Shown: positions 7,601 through 16,300 of the stretch, piece after piece
How the letters are laid out: every line of letters starts with the position of its first letter
Position numbering within the stretch: the first letter of the stretch is position 1
Source of the DNA: Candidatus Hydrogenedentota bacterium
Lineage (GTDB): Bacteria; UBA8481; J006
Direction: 5' to 3'
NCBI GenBank assembly: GCA_003697085.1
Contig: RFFU01000062.1
Location: forward strand, 1-18,197
DNA: 18,197 nucleotides
Notes under the pieces: model-generated
What the model was told of the DNA's origin: nothing
What the model saw: only the letters and a program-made list of their open reading frames with translations
Database searches by the model: none
Position numbers and translations under genes: made by a program

Positions 7601-9310
7601 GAAATGGAATTCATTGAGATTTTCGTCACGGTTCCCTTCAGCATCCCGCGCCCGCACGACAACGTAATAGTCCAAGGCTTCAGGAATTCCCGAAAGAATA
7701 TGACTTGTTGCTCCGGCATAACTCGTCGCCGTCGGCGTCGTGAAGTCCTCCGCACCCGGTTCGGTCGCCAAATAGATGTCATAGACGATTTCCGCGGGAT
7801 CGGTCCGGTTGTCGGAAGCGGAGTTCCACTCTATTTGGAGCGTTCCAAGGGCGATTTCGGAAACGTTCACCACCCCGCCGAAGACCGGCGGTTCCTTGTC
7901 GAGCCGCAAGGTCGTTGCTTCCTTCGTGTTGTCGTCGGCGTTGCCGGCTTCGTCCCGTGCCCGAACGACGATGTAGTAATCTTCATTCTCCGACAATCCC
8001 GTGAGTTCGATTTGCGTTGCGCCGGGATCGGAAGTCGCCGTCGGTTTCGTGAAGTCCTGCCCCCCGCTCTGGGTAGCAACATAGACGTCATAGAGAATCG
8101 CGTCGCTTGAGGTACGGTCGTCATCGGCGGCGTTCCACGAGACGACGACCGTGCCGTCGGGCTGCCGTTCCACCGTCTCAACTCCGGAGAAATCGGGCGG
8201 AGAGAGATCAAGCGAAGAGGTCGATACCTCCTTCTGATTCGCGTCCCAGTTGTTCTGCTGATCACGGGCCCGCACCACGACGAAGATGTCCTGTGCGGGA
8301 TCCAAACCGGTCAGTTCAAAGGTGGTTGCGCCGGGGTCCGTTGTGTGGGTCGGCTGCGAGAAATCCTGTCCGCCGCTGCGGGTCGCGACGAAGATTCCGT
8401 AAACGATCTTGTCCTGGTCGGTCTTGTCATCGGTGGCCGGGGACCAACTGATCTTCGCGGATGTCCCGTCCGCGGAACGCTCGATCGAACCGGCCCCACT
8501 GAAGGCGGGGGGAATGTTATCCGCGAACTCGGAGTTGAGATCATTGAGCGTTCCCGGGTCCGCGTTCGTCGGATTTCCGGGAATCTTTCCCTTGCGGATA
8601 TTGAGGAATTGGCCGCCGTTTATCTCCCGCGACCAATTCCCTCCCTGCGCCAGGACTGTTCCCTCGGCCACGGTGATGTTGAGTTCGTTCGGGCCGCCGT
8701 TTCCGCCGCCTTTGGCGACGCCGGGCTCTCCGGGAAGCGCGGAGAAATCGTCCGATTCCTCTTCGAGTTGTTCATACCATGGCTTGGCGCCTTCGAGATC
8801 GAGACCGAAGATCGTGCCGCGGACTCCGGCCACTGCGACCGGAGTATAAACATTGTAATTGCCGACCCGCCCTTCCTTCCGTCGGAAATGCGCGCGCATA
8901 TCTCCGTTCTTCATATCAATCTCGACGTCGTCGCGAATGATCTTCTTTTTCAGAAAGAGGAAGGCGCTGGCGGTCGTGCGGATCTGGCGTAGATTTCCGA
9001 TAATCCCCTCCGAGCCGGGCTTGATCACGACTTCTCCGACATCCCCGAACTTGATGCGGCAGGAGCCGTCCGCGCCGGTCCGGAGCCGATCCCCCGTCTT
9101 GAGCCTCTGATCGAGGGTGACCTTTTGCCACTTGTTCGTTCCGACGGGCCGCACCTCGACCTTGCCACGAACCTTGACGACCAAAGCCACGTGCCGCCCG
9201 ACGACTTGTGTGACCGGTGCCTGCGCCCAGGCCGGCGGCGTCACGACGGATAAGACCATCATCCAGCACAGCATTCCCGCTACCCGCCTGCTCACGAACC
9301 GTCTCTTCAT
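4700..9310 (-). CDS. Secreted FecR-domain protein with three FN3 repeats, an NTF2-like domain and a parallel beta-helix
   Basis: Residue numbers count from the in-frame GTG 9313; ATG 9310 is codon 2 and is taken as the start (1536 residues). A signal peptide with basic N-terminus and hydrophobic core ends near AWA-QA (residue 30). A FecR domain spans about 41-240, with GDRLRTGADG and the hallmark VAVAGVRGTIFG. Three FN3 repeats of about 100 residues follow (269-367, 370-469, 473-572), each with SGGQDF-like and VVRARD motifs. About 573-700 looks like an NTF2/SnoaL-type domain. From about 742 to 1515 there are Gly/Ser/Asn/Thr-rich short repeats (GNTF, ISNSTFSNNSG) typical of a right-handed beta-helix. 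There is no C-terminal sorting module. FecR domains are best known in sigma regulation or peptidoglycan-associated proteins; here the fusion suggests a cell-surface scaffold, possibly carbohydrate-binding (inference). AAGGAAGTGATC (9326-9315) is a near-perfect ribosome site. It is the last gene of the operon, 71 bp after the PorV-like gene. Confidence 0.88.
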   Translation of the reverse strand: MKRRFVSRRVAGMLCWMMVLSVVTPPAWAQAPVTQVVGRHVALVVKVRGKVEVRPVGTNKWQKVTLDQRLKTGDRLRTGADGSCRIKFGDVGEVVIKPGSEGIIGNLRQIRTTASAFLFLKKKIIRDDVEIDMKNGDMRAHFRRKEGRVGNYNVYTPVAVAGVRGTIFGLDLEGAKPWYEQLEEESDDFSALPGEPGVAKGGGNGGPNELNITVAEGTVLAQGGNWSREINGGQFLNIRKGKIPGNPTNADPGTLNDLNSEFADNIPPAFSGAGSIERSADGTSAKISWSPATDDKTDQDKIVYGIFVATRSGGQDFSQPTHTTDPGATTFELTGLDPAQDIFVVVRARDQQNNWDANQKEVSTSSLDLSPPDFSGVETVERQPDGTVVVSWNAADDDRTSSDAILYDVYVATQSGGQDFTKPTATSDPGATQIELTGLSENEDYYIVVRARDEAGNADDNTKEATTLRLDKEPPVFGGVVNVSEIALGTLQIEWNSASDNRTDPAEIVYDIYLATEPGAEDFTTPTATSYAGATSHILSGIPEALDYYVVVRARDAEGNRDENLNEFHFRSLTYLENILTDRINELFTAYENENSTYFMKIVNASFAGVNSAGNALTYSTLLDSIEADFQKLDSADFDVIVTAVRDGGDNSATTDITWNGRIRFTSTGEESLFTSKTTILAWDLSSLPATLISWEGASPFGVADPLQNEFPTGTNAPYSPPTVQSQIPANGILTSDLIVPAGQTLTLDATTTLDFQGPYSLIVEGTVDINGTTITGSGWNGIVFQAGGGGTIQNASIQNATIGVTVTSGSPSILNNTFSNNGQVMLVTGGSPSISGNTINAASPGLVVTAGSPTIDGNTFTGSGSTDPLLSVTGSASPTVTNNSFNGNGGVYFNTAGSATFSGNSITGSVSDGLVLEGTGTIDISNLTISSPANAALSLTSSFSGTANLSGTNSLSATAGAVIAVAGGTFSATGTNNLSAGGPEGIAVSGAASSVSLDGVTITAGASTNGIVIASNTNTTISNSSISSCGTGLDVAAAANVNASALNINGCNQGVLISNGTVNLSSISIANSAAEGIALTGGALTVTNASSTGNSVGLRQSGGTLALDGTTANSFSNNTMAGLDLSGGSVTFTGSNAVDNNAGNGLILSGLGATTIDGISASGNQSAGIQVQGGGPYTFTNVTVSSNSGGGLVTSAGIASDITISNSTFSNNSGMPGIDVNTSGNLTLTTVNSTGNGDGLRVFSTGTLSVVGGSFSSSSTGDGIRIDGGGNASLSGVTFSNNMGAGLNLVNHSSVSVDNCTFSGNGHGLDLSSPSGAVTVTNSTVSGSSTFGINISSGAGVTLSFNGNNTISDLVDCAGGSLSTSGASNNFTQMMIRGSASATLDNSVTISGANTSCLSIDGNANVTISGSTISNCAAGNGIDVLGAGATVNVSGAANITGAAGYGIYVSAASNVNLMGINITNNSSFGIGRPTGLPPGAVYADGVYLSGNNGDPGVDTASTDGTGSPNFTFTSTQYENMINPPNTVTNPATGPN
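7598..8509 (-). repeat. Three tandem FN3-coding repeats of about 303 bp
   Basis: Three consecutive units of about 101 codons encode FN3 domains sharing a PP-F-G-V/A opening, S/EWN/SPA/SA-DD/SDN/DK/RT, YD/GV/IY/F-V/LAT, a DPGAT-like loop and VVVRARD before the linker. Units 1 and 2 are closest to each other (SGGQDF is conserved in both), and unit 3 has diverged (EPGAEDF). This is recent within-gene duplication encoding a spacer arm between the FecR and NTF2-like domains. Confidence 0.75.
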
Positions 9311-9351
9311 CACCGATCACTTCCTTTCTTCTCTATAACTCCGCTCTTCAT
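9310..9351 (-). CDS. Candidate 13-codon leader reading frame ahead of the FecR/beta-helix gene
   Basis: ATG 9351 opens a frame reading MKSGVIEKKGSDR that stops at TGA 9312-9310, whose last base is the A of the downstream ATG (TGATG overlap). AAGGAG (9364-9359) sits seven bases before the ATG, an excellent ribosome site. The segment copies the downstream start region imperfectly: GGTGATGAAGAG occurs at both starts. It may feed ribosomes to the main gene by re-initiation, or be a by-product of the duplication. The peptide has no recognisable domain. Translation is not proven. Confidence 0.4.
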   Translation of the reverse strand: MKSGVIEKKGSDR

Positions 9352-9381
9352 CACCCCACTCCTTTTTTCAATCGGTTCATT

Positions 9382-10371
9382 CTAGAACCGGTATCGAAGC
9401 CCGACACGATGCGTGTTGCCGACGTCGCCGAAGGGAACGAAGGCATAGTCGAGCGAAAAATTCTTCATATGAAATCCGGCGCCGGCCGTCAAACCGTTGT
9501 CGATATCGACGCTTCCGTCATAACCGACACGAAGAGAAAGCATCTCGGCCAACGTGTACTCGGCTCCCACATGCGCGCTCCAGCCTTCCCGGGCGATCTT
9601 CTCGACGTCTCCCGTAATCAGAAGCGGCCGCGATCCGGCGCTGTTCGAGAACGGGCGCCACGCCGCGCCGAGTCGAAAGAGCGTGGGAAGATTCTCTTCC
9701 ACTTGGTCGAACTTCAACTTGGTTCCGACGTTCCGGGCGGTCAGGCCCAGCGAGAGGCTGCCGGTCGCCGATCGCCAGCGCAGTCCGGCGTCGAAGGCGA
9801 AGGCCGTGGCGGAGGCGTTGTCGATCTTCGTGTTGAAGACCTTCCCCGTGACCCCGTATCCCCAGGTTTCGGCCAACTTCGCGCCGTAAGAGAGACTCAG
9901 GGCGATATCTTGCCCCGAGAAGGTTCCCGAGTTTCGGCCGGCGGTTCCGGAAACGATCGTGCGCTGCGTGCTGCCGTAATCGACGTACTGGACGAGCGCT
10001 CCCCAGCCCGAGGCCTTCCCCAAAGGTGAGGTGTAGCCGATGGCTCCTTGGCCGATATCGAGAACCAGGTTCTGGTACATCAGACCGATCTCGCGGCTTC
10101 CACTTTCGTCCGAGGAAACATCGCTCCACCCCAAACCCGCGGGATTGTAGTAGAGTGCCGCCACTTCGCGGTCCGCCGCCGCCGTGAAGGCGTCCCCGAG
10201 CGCCGCCGCTTGTGTGCTGGGAGTGAAACGCAACGTGATCCCGGCATTCGCTCCCGCTCGGTCCTCGTTTTGGGCGGCGGATGCGGAAAGAGCCGAGAAA
10301 ACGCCCAACGCCAGAAGGATCGAAATGACTCGCCGCAGCCTTTCTCTTCGCTGGTACAGTGTCGCCATCAT
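9382..10371 (-). CDS. PorV/PorQ family outer-membrane beta-barrel protein
   Basis: From ATG 10371 the protein has 329 residues. The first 34 form a signal peptide (basic RRERLRR, then VISILLALGVFSALSASA). The mature N-terminus carries the family motif, with LRFTPSTQAAALGDAFTA followed by ALYYNPAGLGW. The rest is alternating beta-strands with aromatic girdles, ending GLRYRF; a terminal Phe is the usual BAM-recognition signal. PorV in type IX secretion is a FadL-like barrel that shuttles CTD cargo from translocon to attachment complex (family knowledge). The gene starts inside the stop codon of the cargo gene (ATGA, with TGA 10370-10368). GGTGATC (10380-10374) matches the 16S rRNA tail. Longer in-frame starts up to 10485 would lie inside the cargo sorting module and lack a signal peptide, so they were rejected. 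A general FadL-type porin is the alternative identity. Confidence 0.9.
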   Translation of the reverse strand: MMATLYQRRERLRRVISILLALGVFSALSASAAQNEDRAGANAGITLRFTPSTQAAALGDAFTAAADREVAALYYNPAGLGWSDVSSDESGSREIGLMYQNLVLDIGQGAIGYTSPLGKASGWGALVQYVDYGSTQRTIVSGTAGRNSGTFSGQDIALSLSYGAKLAETWGYGVTGKVFNTKIDNASATAFAFDAGLRWRSATGSLSLGLTARNVGTKLKFDQVEENLPTLFRLGAAWRPFSNSAGSRPLLITGDVEKIAREGWSAHVGAEYTLAEMLSLRVGYDGSVDIDNGLTAGAGFHMKNFSLDYAFVPFGDVGNTHRVGLRYRF

Positions 10372-13300
10372 CGGATCACCGCCAGTTTTCCTGTCTTGCG
10401 GGCTCCGGTTGCGAGATCGGTCACGATGTAGATGTAATAACCGCTCGCAACATCCCGACCCGTGGACTTGTTCTTGACGTTCCACGTGACGAAACCGTCG
10501 AGGACATTCCGCTCTTCGCGGAAGACTTGCTCGCCTCGTAACGTGTAAACTTCGATGCGAACCCGTGCGGGAAGATTGTCGAAAACGATGCCGGTCGTGC
10601 GCGGATTGGCGGGGTCATAAGGTCGGCCCGTCACCGCATTGCCGTCGTTGGGACGATACGGGTTCGGATAGATCATAAAGTTCGCCAGCGACGCCTGGTT
10701 CCCCGGTCCTCCTGAACCGGCGGCCGGAGCCACCAGCGCGAAATCGGAGAACTTGTTCGTCAGGAACCGCAGGAGTCGGTTCGTCGAATCGACGGCGAAG
10801 AGAGTCAACGATGGGGTGTTCGTCGCCGAATCGTAACTCCATTGGCTCGTGCTGCTGTCCGACGGATGGAACGCGCGGATCACCAGACTCTCCGGAGCCA
10901 GACCGATTCCGGGGATCAAGCCGTTCGAATCCGGTTCCGGATACGGCAACTCGACCGTGGCCGGCGTATCCAGCGACGTCTTCTTCGTTCCGTCGGGCAA
11001 CGTGATCGTGACGGTGACCAGGATTCCCACGGGCGTATCGCTTCCGGAAACCAAAACCGAAGGAACGGAGTTGGAATCCAGGGAGAACGTGACGGAAATA
11101 GCGGCGGTGTTTGCGGCGTCGTCGGTGTCGGTCGGATCGTCGTCCAAAGCCCCCTTCGGGAAGTGAATTCGTCCCGTCAGATTCTCGCTGTCGCCATTCT
11201 CTTTCTTCCCGTCGATCGTCATATCGATGTCATTCTCACGTCGCGCATCAACCTTCTTTCGGAGATCAGCCGTATCCTTTCCGGTGGAGGAGGATTGGTC
11301 GGCGTCGCTGTCCGACGTAACGAGCCGGATACGGACGAGGCATGAGAGATTCGTGCTGACGTTGCCGAACTTGTCGGTGACGAGAGCGCGAAGCTCATAA
11401 TCGGTGTCGCCGAACACGGCGTCAGCGGCGGCATCCCAATGGAGCCCGTAGATCGTCTTGGTGTCCCCCAGAATCCTTCGCGGATTATGGAACGCGCCGC
11501 CCGACGCCGGGGTCATGTCGGTCCACGCTCCTCCCAGCACCCACCTGTATTGGAAGGTCAGCGTCTCGGCATAACTCCTCGACGACAGATTTTGGAGCTC
11601 CGCCATCACTTGCACGCCGCCGGACCGCAGAACCTTCCGCCCGGGATCGGGATTGAAGACACAGGCGTACGTCATATTCGCCGCGCTGGAACGGGCCGTT
11701 GCGCCGACGATCACGTTGTTCTGCTCTTCGTTGCCGTTCCGATCCTGCGCTCGAACCTTGAAGCGATACGTTCTTCCGTTCACCAGGGGCGTCTGATTCG
11801 TGATCAGGTACGTCTCCGGTCCGGTGTGTGGAACGATCAGCATCAGCGTATCCGGCTCCGCAGTGTCGCGACCCTCGTTCCAATAAATATTGTATTGTCC
11901 ACCGTTGGGCATATCGGACGAGGGCGACTCGAACCAGATCAAAGCGATATTGAGCGCGTCGTCCGCCACGGCCGTCAGGCCGCTGACGGGAACCGGCGGG
12001 GTGCGATCCGCCGGGACAGGCCGCGTGAAACTCTCCGCCGTCCCGAAGGCTCCCTGGTTTCCAGCACGGTCCACCGGGGCGACGCGCCAATAATACGTGA
12101 CACCGCTGTCGGTGAAGAGCAACAACGGGATAAACGGCGACGCGGTGTCGTTCGTCAGGAGATCGCCGAAGAGTGTTCCGAACGTGGAATCGGTGGAGAC
12201 CTGGAAGCGATACCGAGTGAGCCCGCTCCCCGTGTCCGTAACCGCCGCGGTGTTTACATCGAAGACGACCGCCGTGGTGGTCGTGGAGGCTCCGTTTGCC
12301 GGCGAGATACCACTGATCACTCCGGAAGGCGGCGTCGCGTCGCGCGTGAAGGTCAGAGCCGAGGAATACGAACTGAGAACCCCCGCTCCGCTCCGTTCGC
12401 GGATCCGCGCCTGATACGTCGTCTCCGCTAATCCGCTCAAGATCGTCGTGTAAGACGCCGCCGATGTTGAGAAGAAGGAGTCGGCGAAGGTGTCTCCCGA
12501 TACGGTCGTCACGAGAAGTTCATATCCCGCGCGACCACTGGAGGGAACCGAGCCCGAATCATTCCAGGAGAGTGAGATGCTGGTAGAGGAGAAGGCGGTG
12601 TCGCTTTGCGGTGCGATGAATTTCGGAATCGTGGGAGTGGTAAGATCGACAGCGAAGGTAGTCGAGTCGGACCAGGCGGAGACGTTCCCGACCGTGTCTT
12701 CCGACGCCACCCGCCAGTACCATGTTCCCGCCGAGAAACCGGAGATGACCATCGCGCTCGCCGTGTCCGCAGTCATTGTGTCGAAGGTCACCGTGGTAAA
12801 GGAGGGATCCGTTCCCGCCTGCAACCGGTACCTTCTCAACGGCGCTCCGACCGGCGTGACGTCCGTCCAATCGAAGGCGACAGTAGTGGAGCCTACGTAG
12901 GAATCCGGAGCGATGAGTGTGGGTACGGCCGGGGGTGTCGTCAGCATAATGAAGGAATCAGGTCCGACCCACGCCGAGAGATTTCCCGCGTTGTCGAGCG
13001 CGGTGACCCGCCAATACCACGTGTCTTGGAAGAAACCGGTGAGCGTGGCGAAGGTGAACGCGGTCGTCTGATCGATGATCGGTGCGGAGAAGGAGGTCCC
13101 GGTATCCACCTGAATGCGGTACCCCGAGATACCGCAGTCGGTGTCGTTCGAGGCGCTCCAGGAGAACGTGATCGAGGCCGCGGAAGTCTCCGTTCCGTCC
13201 GCCGGACTTTGCAGAGGCGCGGGGAGGTCCGGCGGCGTCGTGTCGAAAACGATGCTGCGGGAGGTGTTCGAGGTCCGTTGGTTGCCGGCGTTGTCCGTGG

Positions 13301-16300
13301 CCACGACCTGCCAGTAATAGATGTCCGTTCCCACGAGAACGGCCGACAGAGATGTCGTTGCGGAAGAAACGCTGGAATCGACGACCAAGAGAGAGAAGGC
13401 GGTGTCGCGGGCGATGCGGAGCCTGTAAGACTGGACTCCGCTTCCCGTGTCCGCCGTCGGATTCCACGCGAAGACTACGGGCACCGCGTTCGTGCAGGCT
13501 CCGGCGGCCGGCGAGAGAAGATCGAACGGATCGGGAGCAATGGTGTCCGGAACGCCTCCCGTCGTGTCCACTGTGATCCGGTACCAGGTCGAGGTATCGG
13601 TGTTGCCCGCCTTGTCTTCCACCGTGACACGCCAGAAATACGTTCCCGCCGAAAGCGTATCGGTCTTGTACGAGGTCAAGGTCGTCGTGACGGAATCGAC
13701 GACTGTTCCCGCTGTGTCGCTTCCCAGCTCGAAGAAGAATGTGTCTCCATCGCTCGTCCAGACGAAGGTCGGGCGTGTATCGGTGGTTGTGGAAGCATCC
13801 GGCGGGCTGAAGAGAGAGACGAAGATGCTCGTGTCCACGGTGAAGGAGCGCGAAGTCGAGTAGTTCACCTGACTCAGCGCGTTCTCCACGCGGACACGCC
13901 AGAAGTACGTCTGGTTGACCGACAAGGTTACGCTCCCCGTCGTGTTCGTTCCGGTCGAGGAATCCACGAGCGGTGCCGTGAAGAGTCCCGTCGGATCAAT
14001 CTGGAGACGATAGTCCGTGATCGCCGCGGTGCTGTCCGTCGAGGGGAACCAGGAGAAGGTGACCGCCGGGTCTTGAGTTGCCATTCCGTCTGCGGGAGAA
14101 ATGAGAATCGGGGCCGAGGGTCCGGAACCGGCCACGATGAGTGTGCGGGAATCAGAGGCGGTCTGGTTCCCCGCGGCATCCACGGCCGCGACACGCCAGA
14201 AGAGCGTTCCCGCTGGCGGCGATGCCTCTCCGAAGAGATTTCCGCCGGTGGGAGAGTCGAGTAGCAACGAAGCGAACGACGGATCGGTGCTCAACTGGAG
14301 CCGGTAATCGGCAAGGCCGGAGAGCGTATCGGAGACCGCGGACCAGGTGAAGCGCACGGCGGAGGCCGTCGTTCCGGCGCCGTCGGCGGGGGAGATGAGC
14401 GACGGCTTGCCCGGGCCGGAAACGTCGATCAGGAAGACACGAGTATCGGAGGAGAAACGGGAGTTTCCGTTGATGTCCGTCGCCTGAACCCTCCAGTAAT
14501 AGGTGTCATCTCCCGGCAGAACGGCCGTGTAGGAACGAGTGAGTCCCGTCGTCGTATTGACGAGAAGCGTCGTGAAGCCCGGATCGGACGCAACTTGAAC
14601 CGCATATTCTTTCATCCCGCTTCCGGCGTCCACGGCGGCGTTCCAGCGGAGATTGACATTGGTCTGGTTCGTTTCGTGTCCGTCGCCCGGTATCAGGAGC
14701 GTGAAGTCGGACGGCGGATTGAGATCGTAAACCGTGAAGAAGGCCGGTGCCGCGATCGCGACGTTCGGCCCGCTGTCCCGCAATGTCGTCTTGACCTCGT
14801 CTGCAGGAATGATCGCCCAGATCGTCTCACCGGATGGCGCCGAATCCTTCAACGAAACCGCCACCAGGAAGGAATCGGCGCCGGTCGCTCCCAGCGGCTG
14901 CGAAAGCCCCCACATCGCGTAGAAGTTCGATCCGATGTATCCCAGGTTTGTTACTCCGACGTCGATCGAAGTGTCGAGGTCTCCGTTCTTATCGACGTCT
15001 TGATAAAGCGTGACATAATCGAGCCGATTGACGTTTCCGGCATCTCCTTCGAGATGGACGACGAATCGCTCCAGCGTGTCCCACGGATCACCGCTGATTG
15101 TGAAGGCCATGATCCGCGTTACGTCGATGGCAAGCGGCGAGATCGTTTCCGATTGCGTCGAGGGATCGACGATGATCTCCAGACTCGTGTCACCAGGTAT
15201 CGCCACCTGGAATTCCGCCGGCGATACAAGGTCGGTGTCAGGAGCGGCGGTGCGGTTGGTTGTCGTGACGCTCAACGCGGGAACGAGCGCGTGGAAGGTC
15301 TCACCGGCTGGTGCCGTCGGTGAGATCGTAATCACGAAGAGGAATGAGTCTGCTCCGGAAGCGGGAAGCGGGATCGACGACGTGGTTGCAAAGTATGTGG
15401 CCATGAAGGTGAGTTGTTGCAACGGAACATCGGTTCCGACGGAGAGTAAACCGTCCCGATCCACGTCGCGATAGATCTCGACGGTGTCCGCGGCACTCCA
15501 ACCTCCACCGACGAAACCGACTGCGGCGGCCGTGAGCGAATCACCGGGTTCGCCGCCGAGTGTCGCGGCAAGTACGGCGACGGGAGAAGCCGCCGCGGGA
15601 TCGACCACCATCCCCGTGGGCCGCACAGGGTCCACGAGAACGTCGGCGGGCGTCGAGACGATCGTGAAAGTCGCCGGAGAAAGTTCGTCACTGGAGGGAC
15701 CGGCACTGCGGTTCGCCGCGCGCGCGTTCCCCGCCGCCACGCGCGCTCGGAACGTGTCTCCCACGAGCGCCGTATCGAAGAAGGTCACCGTCACCACGAA
15801 CGATTCCGCTCCGCCCTTCCACGCCGGCAAAGCGGCGGCGAGACTGTTCGAGGAATAGCGCCCCGCGCCAACGGGAGTGAGAATTCCCGCCTGGATATCA
15901 GTAATCTGATCGAAAACACCGTTCTCGTTGGCGTCGACGTAGAGCACCACCGTTTCCGCGTCTGTGCCCGCGTTGCCGTCCAGCGTCAAGGTGAGTGAGA
16001 CCAACGTGTCTCCGACGGCATCTCCGGCTACCGTAAACGCAATCACCGTCGTGACGTCGTTCCCCAACACGCCGATATTGCCTCCGGACGGTACCGTCGC
16101 CTCCGCCGAAAGGATCGTGGGAGGCAGAAGCTGAGCGGTGACCGTGACCGTGTCGAACGACGAGTCCATTCCGTCGTCAACGACGACGCTGAAGACGTAA
16201 CTTCCGGGCCCCGGAATCACGACCGACGGCGAAACCGTCGCCGTTCCGGCCATCACGGCCGCCGTCCCCGATAATTGCCCCCAGGCGTAATTGAGCGGAT

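Noticed and set aside
10372-10485. Longer PorV-like protein with 38 additional N-terminal residues
   Set aside because: This segment lies within the cargo sorting module in another frame, would bury the signal peptide, and is not needed given ATG 10371.
11439-12431. 330-codon open frame on the plus strand
   Set aside because: It is antisense to the giant gene, with Arg-rich low-information composition and no recognisable motifs.
12606-14264. 552-codon open frame on the plus strand
   Set aside because: It is antisense to the FN3-like array, Arg/Gly-rich without domain features, and arises from the codon bias and repeats of the real minus-strand gene.
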